Under the pieces are notes generated by a model. The model saw only the letters and a program-made list of their open reading frames with translations. It was not told the origin of the DNA and searched no databases. A stretch of 64,000 nucleotides of DNA from assembly GCF_014257025.1 (NCBI RefSeq), contig NZ_JACMSF010000005.1, positions 211,903 through 275,902 on the forward strand, given 5' to 3'. Within the stretch, counting starts at the first letter, position 1; every line of letters begins with the position of its first letter. Positions 52,673-61,318 of the stretch are shown piece after piece. Made by a program: the position numbers and the translations under genes. The stretch comes from Streptomyces cupreus (GTDB lineage: Bacteria > Actinomycetota > Actinomycetes > Streptomycetales > Streptomycetaceae).

Positions 52673-53695
52673 CTACCGCTTCGGCACGGGTTGCTCCCCC
52701 GAGCCTCGGACGATCAGGCGAGTGGGAACGGTGATGGTGCGAGCCCGGGAGCGGTCGCCGTCGAGGCGGGCCAGGGCTGTTGCCGCGGCGCTGCGGCCGA
52801 TTTCTTCGGGGTCCTGGGCGACGACGGTCAGGGCGGGTTCGAGAGCCTCGGCGAGGGAGACGTCGTCGAAGGCGACGACGGCGACGTCCTTGCGCTTGCT
52901 GCGGGCGAGTTCGGCGACGATTCCGAGCGCCATGATGTTGTTTCCGGCGAACAGGGCCGTGGGGGGATCGGCCAGTTCGAGGAGTTGTGAGGTCGCGGCC
53001 TCGGCGCCCTGCTGGTCGTGGGCGTTGGCGACGAGCGAGCGGTCGTAGGGGATGTCGGCTTCCTGAAGGGCCGCGCGGTATCCGGCGAGGCGTTCGCGGC
53101 GGGTGTACAGCTTGACGGGCAGGTCGCCGACGAATCCGATGCGGCGGTGGCCGTGGGCGATCAGGTGGGCGACGCCGTCCTGGGCCCCCGCACGGTTGGA
53201 GCTGACGATGCTGTCCGTGGACAGGCCGACTCCTGGTCGGTCGAGGAAGACGATGGGCAGTCCCGCCGTGCGGTGCGACTTGAGGTGGGAGTGGTCGGCG
53301 CCGACGGACGGCACGACGATCAGGGTGCTGACGCGCCGGGCGAGGAACTTGTCCGTCAGGGCGCGTTCGCGGTCGGGGTCGTCCGCGGAGGAGCCCATGA
53401 GCAGGGTCAGTCCGCGGTCTCGGACCGTGTCCTCGATGCCGCGGGCCACGGCTCCGAAGAAGGGGTTGCCGAGGTCGGGGATGACCAGTCCGACGGTGGT
53501 GTCCGGACCGCCGACGCGGATGTTGCGTGCCATGAGGTTCGGCTGGAAACCGAGCTTGGCCACGGCGGCGAGAACCTGTTCCCTGGTCTGTTCCGAGGCG
53601 TATCCGTCCTCGTTGAGAACCCGGGAGACGGTCTTGGCGCTGACGCCCACTTCTCGGGCGACGTCTGCCATGGTCGGGCGGCGGTTCGCTGCCAT
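52673..53695 (-). CDS. LacI-family transcriptional regulator of the fructan/ABC module
   Basis: A 340-residue repressor with the LacI helix-turn-helix at the N-terminus (MADVAREVGVSAKTVSRVLNE) and a periplasmic-binding-protein-like sensor domain (VGLVIPDLGNPFFGAVARGIE). Its gene follows the ABC genes in the same orientation, separated by a terminator hairpin. The tandem GTCATCG(A/T)TGAC sites at the ABC and GH32 promoters are the probable targets, with fructose or a derivative as the inducer; both are inferred from proximity. Confidence 0.85.
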   Translation of the reverse strand: MAANRRPTMADVAREVGVSAKTVSRVLNEDGYASEQTREQVLAAVAKLGFQPNLMARNIRVGGPDTTVGLVIPDLGNPFFGAVARGIEDTVRDRGLTLLMGSSADDPDRERALTDKFLARRVSTLIVVPSVGADHSHLKSHRTAGLPIVFLDRPGVGLSTDSIVSSNRAGAQDGVAHLIAHGHRRIGFVGDLPVKLYTRRERLAGYRAALQEADIPYDRSLVANAHDQQGAEAATSQLLELADPPTALFAGNNIMALGIVAELARSKRKDVAVVAFDDVSLAEALEPALTVVAQDPEEIGRSAAATALARLDGDRSRARTITVPTRLIVRGSGEQPVPKR

Positions 53696-53720
53696 GGAGG
53701 AAACGGTCTCCTGTCTCGTC

Positions 53721-53748
53721 GGTTCCGGCCGCGGCCTCGGCCGGAACC
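53721..53748 (-). terminator. Hairpin terminating the ABC operon before lacI
   Basis: GGTTCCGGCCG (53721-53731) and CGGCCGGAACC (53738-53748) form an 11-bp perfect stem with a six-base loop, 10 bases past the ATPase stop on the minus strand. It separates the transporter transcript from the LacI gene. Confidence 0.7.
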
Positions 53749-53758
53749 TGTGAGTGCT

Positions 53759-54595
53759 TCAGTTGGCCTGAACTCCCGCGGCCTTCGCCGCCTCGGAATC
53801 CGCTACGACAGTACCTCCGGCCTCATCGACGCTGAGCGCGCCGGTCATGATCGCGACGACCTCCGCCATGGAGTAGTCCGAGGGCTTGATCACAGCAGCG
53901 CGCCTGCCCAGGCGGTGGACGTGGATCCGGTCCGCGATCTCGAAGACGTGCGGCATGTTGTGGCTGATCAGGACGACCGGCATGCCCTTGTCCCGGACCC
54001 GGCGGATGAGATCCAGCACCTGACCGGACTCCTTGACGCCGAGGGCGGCGGTGGGTTCGTCCATGACGACGACGCTGCGGGCCCAGGCGACGGCACGGGC
54101 GACGGCCACGGCCTGCCGCTGTCCGCCGGAGAGGGTCTCGACCGACTGGGTGAGGGACCGCAGGCCGATCTTCAGGTCGGCCATGTGCTCGGCGGCCTCC
54201 TGACGCATGCGCTTCTTGTCGAGCATGCGGAAGGCACTGCCGAGGATGCCGGGGCGGCGGAGCTCGCGGCCGAGGAACATGTTCGAAGCGATGTCCATGG
54301 AGGCGGCCACCGCGAGGTCCTGGTAGACCGTCTCGATGCCGTGGGCACGGGCACTTTGCGGGCCGGAGAAGGTGATGGGCTTCCCGTTGAGGCGTATTTC
54401 GCCCGCGTCGGGGACCACCGCGCCGGTGAGGGCCTTGATGAGGCTGGTCTTGCCGGCGCCGTTGTCGCCGATGACGGCGAGGACCTCGCCGGGCAGCAGA
54501 TCGAAGTCGGCGCCGTCGATGGCGGTGACGTGGCCGTAGCGCTTGACCAGACCGCGGGCCTGCAGAACAGGGGTGGGGGAGTTGGTGGCGGTCAT
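53759..54595 (-). CDS. Sugar ABC transporter ATPase (FrcA-like, single domain)
   Basis: A 278-residue ATPase with Walker A GDNGAGKTS, signature LSGGQRQAVAVARA, Walker B VVVMDEPTAAL and HNMPHVFEIADR switch region. It carries one nucleotide-binding domain, as in fructose-type FrcA, whereas ribose-type RbsA has two fused. The ATG at 54595 overlaps the permease stop by four bases (ATGA). It is the last gene of an SBP-permease-ATPase operon. Confidence 0.85.
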   Translation of the reverse strand: MTATNSPTPVLQARGLVKRYGHVTAIDGADFDLLPGEVLAVIGDNGAGKTSLIKALTGAVVPDAGEIRLNGKPITFSGPQSARAHGIETVYQDLAVAASMDIASNMFLGRELRRPGILGSAFRMLDKKRMRQEAAEHMADLKIGLRSLTQSVETLSGGQRQAVAVARAVAWARSVVVMDEPTAALGVKESGQVLDLIRRVRDKGMPVVLISHNMPHVFEIADRIHVHRLGRRAAVIKPSDYSMAEVVAIMTGALSVDEAGGTVVADSEAAKAAGVQAN

Positions 54596-55605
54596 CGGGC
54601 CTTCTTCCGGGAGATCTGGTCGACGGTCACCGCGAGGATCACCAGGATTCCGGTGATGAGGGTCTGGTAGATCGAGGCGACGCCCATCAGCTGCAGGCCG
54701 TTGCGGAAGACGCCGACGATGAGGACGCCGATGAACGTGCCCAGGACCGATCCGCGTCCGCCGAAGAGGCTGGTGCCGCCGAGGACCACGGCCGTGATGC
54801 TGTCGAGGTTGTCGGTCTGCCCGGCCTGCGGGTCGCCCACGCCGGTACGGGAGATGAGCAGCAGGGCGGCGATGCCGTACAGCAGGCCCGCCACGGTGTA
54901 GACGCCGATGGTCAGGCGGGAAGTGCGGATGCCGTTCAGTCGCGCCGCTTCCGGGCTGTTGCCCAGGGCGTAGACGTGCCGGCCCCAGCTGGTGCTGCTC
55001 AGGGCGTAGGCGAGGAGGAGGAACAGGGCGATCGTGACCAGCGAGCCGTAGGTGATGTCGGTCCCGCCGAGCGGGAAGGTCTGGCCAAGGGCGGTCAGCG
55101 GGCCGGGCAGGTTGGTGACCGTCTGCTCCTCGGAGTAGATGTGGGTCAGCGCGAACGCCACGTTGAGCATGCCGAGGGTGACGATGAACGGCGGCAGCGG
55201 GATCTTCTGCACCAACGCCCCGTTGAGCAGGCCGAAACCACCGCAGACGACGAGGCCCAGCGCGATCGCGGCGAGCGGGGGCAGCGAACCCTCGGCCGCC
55301 ATCTTGGCGATCATGATGCTGCCGAACGCCATCACCGCACCGCAGGACAGGTCGATGCCCGCGGTGAGGATGATCAGCGTCTGGCCGATGGCCAGCGTGC
55401 CTACGACCATGACCTGCTGAACGATCAGCGAGAAGTTCCCGCCGGTGAGGAACTGGTCGGTCGAGACGGAGAAGAAGACGCAGGCCAGGAGGAGGGCGGC
55501 CAGGGGGCCGGTGGTCGGCTGCGTGAGCAGTCTGCGGACTGTGGTCGGCGCCTTGAGATCGGCGTACGGCGTGGACGTGGAGGGTGGCGTGGACGTGGCA
55601 GTCAT
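54592..55605 (-). CDS. Sugar ABC transporter permease (FrcC/RbsC-like)
   Basis: A 337-residue permease of the BPD_transp_2 (RbsC) family with about ten hydrophobic helices. Family marks are VVGTLAIGQTLIILTAGIDLS, GGFGLLNGALVQKI and YALGNSPEAARLNGI. It lies downstream of the binding-protein gene, after a stable hairpin, and overlaps the ATPase gene. It should form the channel for fructose or a related sugar. Confidence 0.88.
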   Translation of the reverse strand: MTATSTPPSTSTPYADLKAPTTVRRLLTQPTTGPLAALLLACVFFSVSTDQFLTGGNFSLIVQQVMVVGTLAIGQTLIILTAGIDLSCGAVMAFGSIMIAKMAAEGSLPPLAAIALGLVVCGGFGLLNGALVQKIPLPPFIVTLGMLNVAFALTHIYSEEQTVTNLPGPLTALGQTFPLGGTDITYGSLVTIALFLLLAYALSSTSWGRHVYALGNSPEAARLNGIRTSRLTIGVYTVAGLLYGIAALLLISRTGVGDPQAGQTDNLDSITAVVLGGTSLFGGRGSVLGTFIGVLIVGVFRNGLQLMGVASIYQTLITGILVILAVTVDQISRKKAR

Positions 55606-55667
55606 GCGAGGTCCTTGTCGGAAGACTCAAGTCCTTGTGCGTCCCTGTCGGACGGCGGGAGGACGAG

Positions 55668-55709
55668 GGGGCGGCCGTCCCTGGTCGGGGAGGAGGGGCC
55701 GGCCGCCCC
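55668..55709 (-). other. Stable hairpin between binding-protein and permease genes
   Basis: GGGGCGGCCG (55668-55677) pairs perfectly with CGGCCGCCCC (55700-55709) around a 22-base loop in the 167-base gap between the two genes. Such intercistronic hairpins commonly protect or partly terminate the message so that binding protein outnumbers permease. Confidence 0.5.
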
Positions 55710-55772
55710 GCTGTGGGGTGTCGAACAGCGGCAGCTGCGGGGCTTCGAGCGGCGGCGGCTGGGGGCGGCGGC

Positions 55773-56789
55773 TCAGCCCCAGCAGTTCTCCAGGCCGTAG
55801 GCGGTGTCCTTGGACGTGACACCGTCCTGCGCCTTGTCGGTGATCAGGGTGACGCCGGTGTCGGTGTAGCCGGATGCCTTCTTGCCGTCCTTGGCGTACG
55901 TCGCGACGGCCTTGACGCCCTCGGCGGCCATCTTCAGCGGGTACTGCTGCGAGGTCGCGGCGATCTTGCCGTCCTTGACGGCCTGGGTGCCGGTGCAGCC
56001 GCCGTCGACGGAGACGATCAGCACGTCCTTCTCCCGGCCCTTGGCCTTCAGCGCGGTGTACGCGCCCAGCGCGGCGGGCTCGTTGATGGTGTAGACGACG
56101 TTGATGTCGGGTGCCTTCTGCAGGCAGTTCTCCATCGCGGTCTGGCCCTTGGCCTGGTCACCGCCGGTGTCCTGGGCGCAGACGACGTCCTTGTCGGTGG
56201 CGCCGAAGCCCTTCAGGAAACCGTCGTGCCGCTGGACGCCGACGGAGACACCCGGCGCGAGGTCGAGGGTGGCTATCTTCGCCTCCTTGCCCTTCATCGC
56301 GGCCTTGGCGTACTCGCCGATCAGCTCACCGGCCTTGAGGTTGTCGGTGGCGAAGAGGGCGTCGACCGCGCTCTCCGGGTCGGTCGGGGTGTCCAGGGCG
56401 ATGACCAGAACGCCCTTGGCCCTGGCCTTCTCGATCGCCGGCACGATCGCCTTGGAGTCACTGGGGGTGATCAGGATGCCCTTCACCCCGGCGGCGACCA
56501 TGTTCTCGATGGCGGTGACCTGACCGGCGTTGTCGCCGTCGAACTTGCCCGCCGCGGTGGACAGTTCGACGCCGTTCTCCTCGGCGGCCTTCTCCGCGCC
56601 CTCCTTCATCTTCACGAAGAACGGGTTGGTGTCGGTCTTGGTGATCAGACCGACCTTGACGCTGCCCGATCCGGTGCTCGCGGTGCCCGATTCGGATCCG
56701 GATCCACAGGCGGTCAGAGTGAGGGCCGCGATGCCCGTGCACGCGGCGGCTCTGAGCACGGAGGAGGGCAGACGAGAGATGCGTGACAT
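55773..56789 (-). CDS. Sugar-binding lipoprotein (FrcB/RbsB-like)
   Basis: A 338-residue lipoprotein: lipobox LTAC around residues 25-28, then a Gly/Ser linker and a two-domain Peripla_BP_4 fold with [40 protein letters not shown] and [18 protein letters not shown]. Length and motifs match fructose/ribose-type binding proteins. GGAG lies eight bases before the ATG. Tandem operator sites sit about 60-85 bases upstream, so it is the promoter-proximal, most regulated gene of the operon. Confidence 0.88.
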   Translation of the reverse strand: MSRISRLPSSVLRAAACTGIAALTLTACGSGSESGTASTGSGSVKVGLITKTDTNPFFVKMKEGAEKAAEENGVELSTAAGKFDGDNAGQVTAIENMVAAGVKGILITPSDSKAIVPAIEKARAKGVLVIALDTPTDPESAVDALFATDNLKAGELIGEYAKAAMKGKEAKIATLDLAPGVSVGVQRHDGFLKGFGATDKDVVCAQDTGGDQAKGQTAMENCLQKAPDINVVYTINEPAALGAYTALKAKGREKDVLIVSVDGGCTGTQAVKDGKIAATSQQYPLKMAAEGVKAVATYAKDGKKASGYTDTGVTLITDKAQDGVTSKDTAYGLENCWG

Positions 56790-56847
56790 GAACAACTCCT
56801 GCGGGATCGCGGGCGAGCGGCCGGCATCGGGGCATGCCGTCCCGGGT

Positions 56848-56875
56848 GTCATCGTTGACTTATGTCATCGTTGAC
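56848..56875. promoter_or_regulatory. Tandem LacI-type operators upstream of the sugar ABC operon
   Basis: GTCATCGTTGAC occurs at 56848-56859 and 56864-56875, a period of 16 bases. Each is nearly palindromic, with GTCA and TGAC arms. The same arrangement, with GTCATCGATGAC, occurs upstream of the GH32 gene. Confidence 0.8.
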
Positions 56876-57069
56876 ACTGCATGGCGAGGATGATGGACTC
56901 CGCCTCCAGGCAACGTCAATGCCTTGCACCCGTCACAAATCGGCAACGCCCGTGGCCGTCGCCCGCCCGAAGCCGTCCGGCGACTGCCCGCAACGTGCCC
57001 GTATGGCCGGCGCGTACGAAGAGAAGAGCAGCCCATGACCCCGCCTCGGATCACGGAGGACGCCACACC

Positions 57070-57363
57070 ATGAACAAGACCCTGCTCGCCGAGTTCACCG
57101 CCCGCGAGGGGGCGGAGGACGAGGTCGCACGCCTGATCCTGGAGTACGCCAAGAAGGTGCGGGAGGAAGAGGGCAACCTCTCCTTCGACGTCTACACCAA
57201 GGCGTCCCACCCGCGCGCCTACTGGATCTTCGAGGTGTACCGGGACGAGGACGCCTTCCAGGCGCACCTGAACGCCCCGTACGGCGGCCCGTTCAACACC
57301 GCGCTCGCCCCGCTGATCGAGGAGGACGCCTCCGTGCTGACCTTCCTCGACCCGGTGGCATGA
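57070..57363 (+). CDS. Antibiotic biosynthesis monooxygenase-family (ABM) protein
   Basis: A 97-residue dimeric-ferredoxin-like protein with family segments LLAEFTAREGAEDEVARLI, NLSFDVYTKASHPRAYWIFEVY and DEDAFQAHL. Such proteins are cofactor-less quinol oxygenases or related enzymes. It lies between the ABC operon and the GH32 gene but on the other strand, with a GGAGG site ahead of its ATG. Why it sits in a fructan cluster is unclear. Confidence 0.8.
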   Translation: MNKTLLAEFTAREGAEDEVARLILEYAKKVREEEGNLSFDVYTKASHPRAYWIFEVYRDEDAFQAHLNAPYGGPFNTALAPLIEEDASVLTFLDPVA

Positions 57364-57365
57364 AC

Positions 57366-57396
57366 GGTGCCGGGCCCGCCTCGTGGGCCCGGCACC
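57366..57396. terminator. Strong hairpin between ABM and GH32 genes
   Basis: GGTGCCGGGCCC (57366-57377) and GGGCCCGGCACC (57385-57396) form a 12-bp perfect stem with a seven-base loop. It is placed between convergent stops, serving both genes. Confidence 0.87.
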
Positions 57397-57408
57397 TGAG
57401 GTTGCGGG

Positions 57409-59967
57409 TCACGGCCAGATGGACTTCAGCTGCCACGCCTGCATGTGGTCGAGGGTGGCGGTGCCGCCTTCGGAGAAGACCTCGACGCCGGTGCTGGAGG
57501 GGTCGGGGAAGATCTGGTCGGTGATCACGGCCTCGCCGCTGCCGCCGAAGACCTCGACGGACGACCAGTCGACGAGGATACGCAGCTTGACCTTGCCGTT
57601 CTTCGGCTTCAGGGGTGCGGTCTGGACGCCGGGGAAGGTGCTGTTGAAGTCCCCGGCACCGGAGCGGGTGCGGTCGACGTACAGCTCCTGCGTCGTGGCG
57701 TCGTAGCCGATGACGGTCTCCTCGCCGCCGGCGCCGGTGCGGACCTTCAGGCCGAAGCGGTCGGCGTCCTTGAGGGAGAAGGTCGCCTCGATGTCGAGAG
57801 CCTTGCCGCTGGCCGCGGGGCCGATCAGGGACTGCGAGGTGTTCGCGACGGTGACGCCGGTCGCGGTCGCCGGGCGCGTCTCACGCAGGGACTTCACGCT
57901 GCTCACCGGCTTGCTCGTCAGCCGGACCCGGCCGTCGACGGTGCGCAGCGCCATCTCCCTCGGAATGCTCTGTGCCCCGCGCCAGGGGGAGGTGGGGATG
58001 GAGCCGCCGTAGTCCCAGTTGTTCATCCAGCCGATCATGTAGCGCTTGTCGCCCGGCGCGTTCTCCCAGGACACCGCCGCGTAGTAGTCCTTGCCGTAGT
58101 CGGCCCAGTCCGCGCGCTGCACCACGGACTTGGCGGGCTTCTCGGCGGCGGTGAACCGGTCGGCCAGGACGTGGCCCCAGCCGGCGGTGTTCATGTCGAC
58201 GACCTGGATCCGCGCCTTCTTGCCGACGTACGGGCGTATGTCGAAGGACGCCCAGTCCAGGGTCTCGCTGTCGGCTCCGGTCGCGCTGCGGACGACCTCG
58301 CCGTCGACGAGCAGGTTGACGGACGTCTCCTGGGAGACGCGCTGGGCCTGGGCGTCGGACATCACGATGTGGTCGACGTTGAGGTGACCCCAGCCGCCGG
58401 TGTTGTCGTCGACGATTCTGAGCCGCGCCTTTTTGTCGGCGAGGTCGCTGACGTCCCAGGAGGCCCAGTTGAGTGCCTCGGCGTCCTTTCCGGTGGCGCT
58501 GCGGACGACTTGGCCGTCCACGAGGAGTTCGACGGCGGTCGGATTGTCGGAGCCGGCCGGGTGATTGCCGCCGCCGATGAGGAAGTTGATGTGCTTCTTG
58601 TCGATGGTGAACTCGGGTGACGTGAGGGTGCCGGTGGTGGAGTCGCCGTTCAGGAAGGTGTTGGCCAGGCCATTCCCCAGGAAGCCGGAAACACCCTGCT
58701 GGCCGGGGAGGGTGCCGGTGGCCGGTGCGGTGCCGAAGGCGTCCCCGGTCGCCGTCCAGTCGCCGTAGGTGCCGCCCTCGAAGTCGGCGAGGACCGTTCC
58801 CTGGGGCGGGGTCTGCTCCATGACGGTTCCGGCCTCGTGCGGATGCCGCCCACCACCGATCTTGAAGTTCAAGTAGGGGCTGTCGACAGTGAATTCGGGT
58901 GAGGTGAGGGTGCCGGTGGTGCCGTCACCGCTGTGGAAGCTGTTGGCGAGGCCCTTGCCCTCGAAGCCCGTGACGGCTCCCTGACCGTCCACCGCCCCGG
59001 CTGCCGGTCCCTGGCCGAAGGCGGCTCCGGTCGTCGTCCACTCACCGAAGCCGGCGCTCTCGAAGTCCTGCATCACCGTGCCGGTGGGCGGGGTGTACGT
59101 GCCCTTGTCCTCGGCGGTGAACTTCTTGCCGTCGAAGTCGCCGACGAAGTACTGGGCGGCCGAACCGCCCGCGATGCCACCCGGGTTGATGTTGACGACC
59201 AGCACCCACTTGATGTTGTCCGGGTCCCCGTCGACCGCGAGGGGGAACAGGTCGGGGCACTCCCACACGCCGCCCGTCGCACCGGCCGGCCCGAACTCGC
59301 TGAGCAGCTCCCAGTCCTTGAGGTTCTTGGACGAGTAGAACCGCACCTTGTGCTCGGCGGACAGCGACACCGTCATCAGCCAGCTCCTCGTCGGCGCGTA
59401 CCACTGGACCTTGGGGTCGCGGAAGTCGGTGGAGCCGATGTCGATCACCGGATTGCCCTGGTACTTGGTCCAGGTGCGGCCCCGGTCGGTGCTGTAGGCG
59501 AGCGACTGGGCCTGCTTGCCGCCGTTCTTGTAGGCGCTGGTGTAGATCGCCACCATGGGCGGGTTCTGCTTCGTGCCGAACCCGGTGGTGTTGTTCCAGT
59601 CGACGACCGCGCTGCCGGAGAACACCATCTCCTCGGCGTCGTGCGACAGGGCGAGCGGCAACTCCTCCCAGTGCACAAGGTCCTTGCTCACCGCGTGCCC
59701 CCAGGACATGTCGCCCCAGGAGTTCCCGTTCGGGTTGTACTGGAAGAAGAGGTGGTACTCGCCCTTGTAGTGGACGAGGCCGTTGGGGTCGTTCATCCAG
59801 TTCTTCTCCGGAGTGAAGTGGAACTGGGGTCGGTAGGTCTCCGTGTACGGCGGGGTGTCGGCAGCGACCGCCCGGGGGGCGAGCGGGGCTGCGGACAGGG
59901 CGCAGACCGTCGCCACCGCCGCCATCAACCGCACGCGGGCATACCGGGATACGCGTACAGAGCTCAT
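57409..59967 (-). CDS. Secreted GH32 beta-fructosidase/levanase with nested insertion module
   Basis: An 852-residue exported enzyme. After the signal peptide (1-35) the GH32 propeller starts at about 43, with nucleophile Asp60 in NWMNDPNG, stabilising RDP at 183-185 and acid/base Glu236 in WECPDL. At about residue 295 the propeller is interrupted by a 310-residue insert made of two related modules, one nested inside the other, and resumes near 615 (WADYGKDYYAAVSWE) followed by the C-terminal beta-sandwich (VEVFGGSGEAVITD). It should release fructose from levan, inulin or sucrose for the adjacent ABC transporter. GTCATCGATGAC operators lie upstream. Confidence 0.9.
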   Translation of the reverse strand: MSSVRVSRYARVRLMAAVATVCALSAAPLAPRAVAADTPPYTETYRPQFHFTPEKNWMNDPNGLVHYKGEYHLFFQYNPNGNSWGDMSWGHAVSKDLVHWEELPLALSHDAEEMVFSGSAVVDWNNTTGFGTKQNPPMVAIYTSAYKNGGKQAQSLAYSTDRGRTWTKYQGNPVIDIGSTDFRDPKVQWYAPTRSWLMTVSLSAEHKVRFYSSKNLKDWELLSEFGPAGATGGVWECPDLFPLAVDGDPDNIKWVLVVNINPGGIAGGSAAQYFVGDFDGKKFTAEDKGTYTPPTGTVMQDFESAGFGEWTTTGAAFGQGPAAGAVDGQGAVTGFEGKGLANSFHSGDGTTGTLTSPEFTVDSPYLNFKIGGGRHPHEAGTVMEQTPPQGTVLADFEGGTYGDWTATGDAFGTAPATGTLPGQQGVSGFLGNGLANTFLNGDSTTGTLTSPEFTIDKKHINFLIGGGNHPAGSDNPTAVELLVDGQVVRSATGKDAEALNWASWDVSDLADKKARLRIVDDNTGGWGHLNVDHIVMSDAQAQRVSQETSVNLLVDGEVVRSATGADSETLDWASFDIRPYVGKKARIQVVDMNTAGWGHVLADRFTAAEKPAKSVVQRADWADYGKDYYAAVSWENAPGDKRYMIGWMNNWDYGGSIPTSPWRGAQSIPREMALRTVDGRVRLTSKPVSSVKSLRETRPATATGVTVANTSQSLIGPAASGKALDIEATFSLKDADRFGLKVRTGAGGEETVIGYDATTQELYVDRTRSGAGDFNSTFPGVQTAPLKPKNGKVKLRILVDWSSVEVFGGSGEAVITDQIFPDPSSTGVEVFSEGGTATLDHMQAWQLKSIWP

Positions 59968-60050
59968 GGTGTCTCCTTGTCCCGCGGCCGTCCGCGCAGC
60001 GGTGAGTGCGACTCCGGCACGGACGGACCGAAGAGTGACAACCCAGGGGT

Positions 60051-60078
60051 GTCATCGATGACTTGTGTCATCGATGAC
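60051..60078. promoter_or_regulatory. Tandem LacI-type operators upstream of the GH32 gene
   Basis: Two perfect 12-bp palindromes GTCATCGATGAC at 60051-60062 and 60067-60078, 16 bases apart, 84-111 bases before the GH32 ATG. They match the paired sites of the ABC operon, including the spacing. Confidence 0.85.
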
Positions 60079-60184
60079 ATCGAGTGCCCGATTAGAAGCG
60101 CAATCCGGTCAACGCGTCAACGGTTCGGGCGTGACTGCCGACAACCGAGCAGGCCAGGGCGGTGAGGGAGAATCGCTTCCGGGC

Positions 60185-60304
60185 ACCCACCGCATCCATG
60201 ACTGGCGTCACAGCAAGGTCACCAACGACCTGGACGTGGGGGAGAGTCCCACGGAGGTCTCGGTCAATGTGAGGCACTGCTCGCCGGGCAAGCGATCGGG
60301 TGAA
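60185..60304 (+). pseudogene. Possible relic of a tyrosine recombinase
   Basis: In one frame this stretch reads THRIHDWRHSKVTNDL, close to the catalytic box HxLRHSxAT of phage integrases, followed by a segment with VSVNVRHCSP that recalls the conserved LGHSSP box. It lacks a start and the rest of the domain. The match is short and could be chance. Confidence 0.3.
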
Positions 60305-60370
60305 CGGCCCGCAAGTCGACGTCTGGGACGACTCAGGGCATCGCCCCAGGTCAGAGCCGTAAGCCGAGGC

Positions 60371-60414
60371 GACGGCCGGGGCCGCCACCCCCCACAGGAG
60401 AGGCCCCGGCCGTC
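60371..60414. terminator. Hairpin of unknown owner
   Basis: GACGGCCGGGGCC (60371-60383) pairs with GGCCCCGGCCGTC (60402-60414), a perfect 13-bp stem with an 18-base loop. No gene ends immediately before it on either strand, which hints at a lost gene or an unannotated small transcript. Confidence 0.6.
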
Positions 60415-60643
60415 ACGCGGCACGGGCCGCGCCGCGGCCCGTACTTCCTACAGCGCCAGGAGTGCGTTTTCTGTCACACCCCGGACCGTCACGAGTGTGT
60501 TGCGGCTTGTGCGGACATGGACGAGCAGCGGTTTCAGGTCGTAACGTGCCTTTCGCGCCGCACGGGGAAGGTCGAGTGATCACTGAAACCAGCGGCGGGC
60601 CGCCTAGCCGGGGCCATCCACCGACCATCTACCGAGGTACCGA

Positions 60644-61318
60644 GTGCTGGGGGACGACGCGGAGCTGACGGCCGCGGTGCTTGCGGCACAGGACGGGGAC
60701 GAGACCGCGTTCCGGACTGTGTACCGCTCGGTGCACCCACGGCTGCTCGGGTACGTACGGACGCTGGTCGGCGACTCCGACGCCGAGGACGTGGCGTCGG
60801 AGTCCTGGCTGCAGATTGCGCGTGACCTGGACCGCTTCAGCGGCGACGCGGACCGTTTCCGCGGCTGGGCCGCCCGAATAGCCCGCAACCGCGCGCTGGA
60901 CCACATACGCATGCGCGGCCGCCGCCCCGCGATAGGCGGCGACGAGACGGAACTGACCGGCCGGGCCGCCGAGTCCGACACGGCGGGCGAGGCCATCGAG
61001 GCCCTGGCCACCGACAGCACGCTCTCCCTGATCGCCAGGCTGCCGCAGGACCAGGCCGAAGCCGTCGTCCTGCGGGTGGTGGTGGGCCTCGACGCGAAGA
61101 CCGCCGCGGAGACCCTGGGCAAGCGCCCGGGCGCGGTCCGCACGGCGGCGCACCGGGGTCTCAAACGCCTCGCCGAGCTGCTCGGCGACCGTCCGGAGAG
61201 CGATCCGGAATCGGCTGGGGTCCTCGACGCCCTGCCGCCCCAGCGAGAACCGCGTGGTCGCGCGGTGACGTCCGCCAGTGTGACGCATACGCGGGCGCGG
61301 ACGCAGAAGGATGTGTGA
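60644..61318 (+). CDS. ECF-type sigma factor, cassette 2
   Basis: A 224-residue sigma factor. Region 2 (DAEDVASESWLQIARDLDRF and FRGWAARIARNRALDHIR) and region 4 (LPQDQAEAVVLRVVVGLD and TLGKRPGAVRTAAHRGLKRLAELL) are nearly the same as those of the cassette 1 sigma factor. It has an additional tail of about 35 residues with many Arg and Thr. GTG start at 60644 with GAGGTACC upstream. The TGA overlaps the next ATG (TGATG), coupling it to the membrane partner. Confidence 0.87.
   Translation: MLGDDAELTAAVLAAQDGDETAFRTVYRSVHPRLLGYVRTLVGDSDAEDVASESWLQIARDLDRFSGDADRFRGWAARIARNRALDHIRMRGRRPAIGGDETELTGRAAESDTAGEAIEALATDSTLSLIARLPQDQAEAVVLRVVVGLDAKTAAETLGKRPGAVRTAAHRGLKRLAELLGDRPESDPESAGVLDALPPQREPRGRAVTSASVTHTRARTQKDV

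Larger units (their letters stand above)
60079..60643. other. Gap of about 560 bases with no supported gene
   Basis: Between the GH32 operators and the second sigma cassette. No frame has both plausible codon usage and a family match. It contains a fragment (60185-60304) with HDWRH-type similarity to tyrosine recombinases and a strong hairpin at 60371-60414; the remainder, 60415-60643, must contain the sigma-factor promoter. Confidence 0.5.

Noticed and set aside
60065..60544. A 159-codon plus-strand frame in the gap before the second sigma cassette
   Set aside because: Its start overlaps the operator sites, the sequence is rich in Arg and Ser as in random G/C-rich frames, and the hairpin at 60371-60414 lies inside it. 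Only the short integrase-like part was kept, at low confidence.
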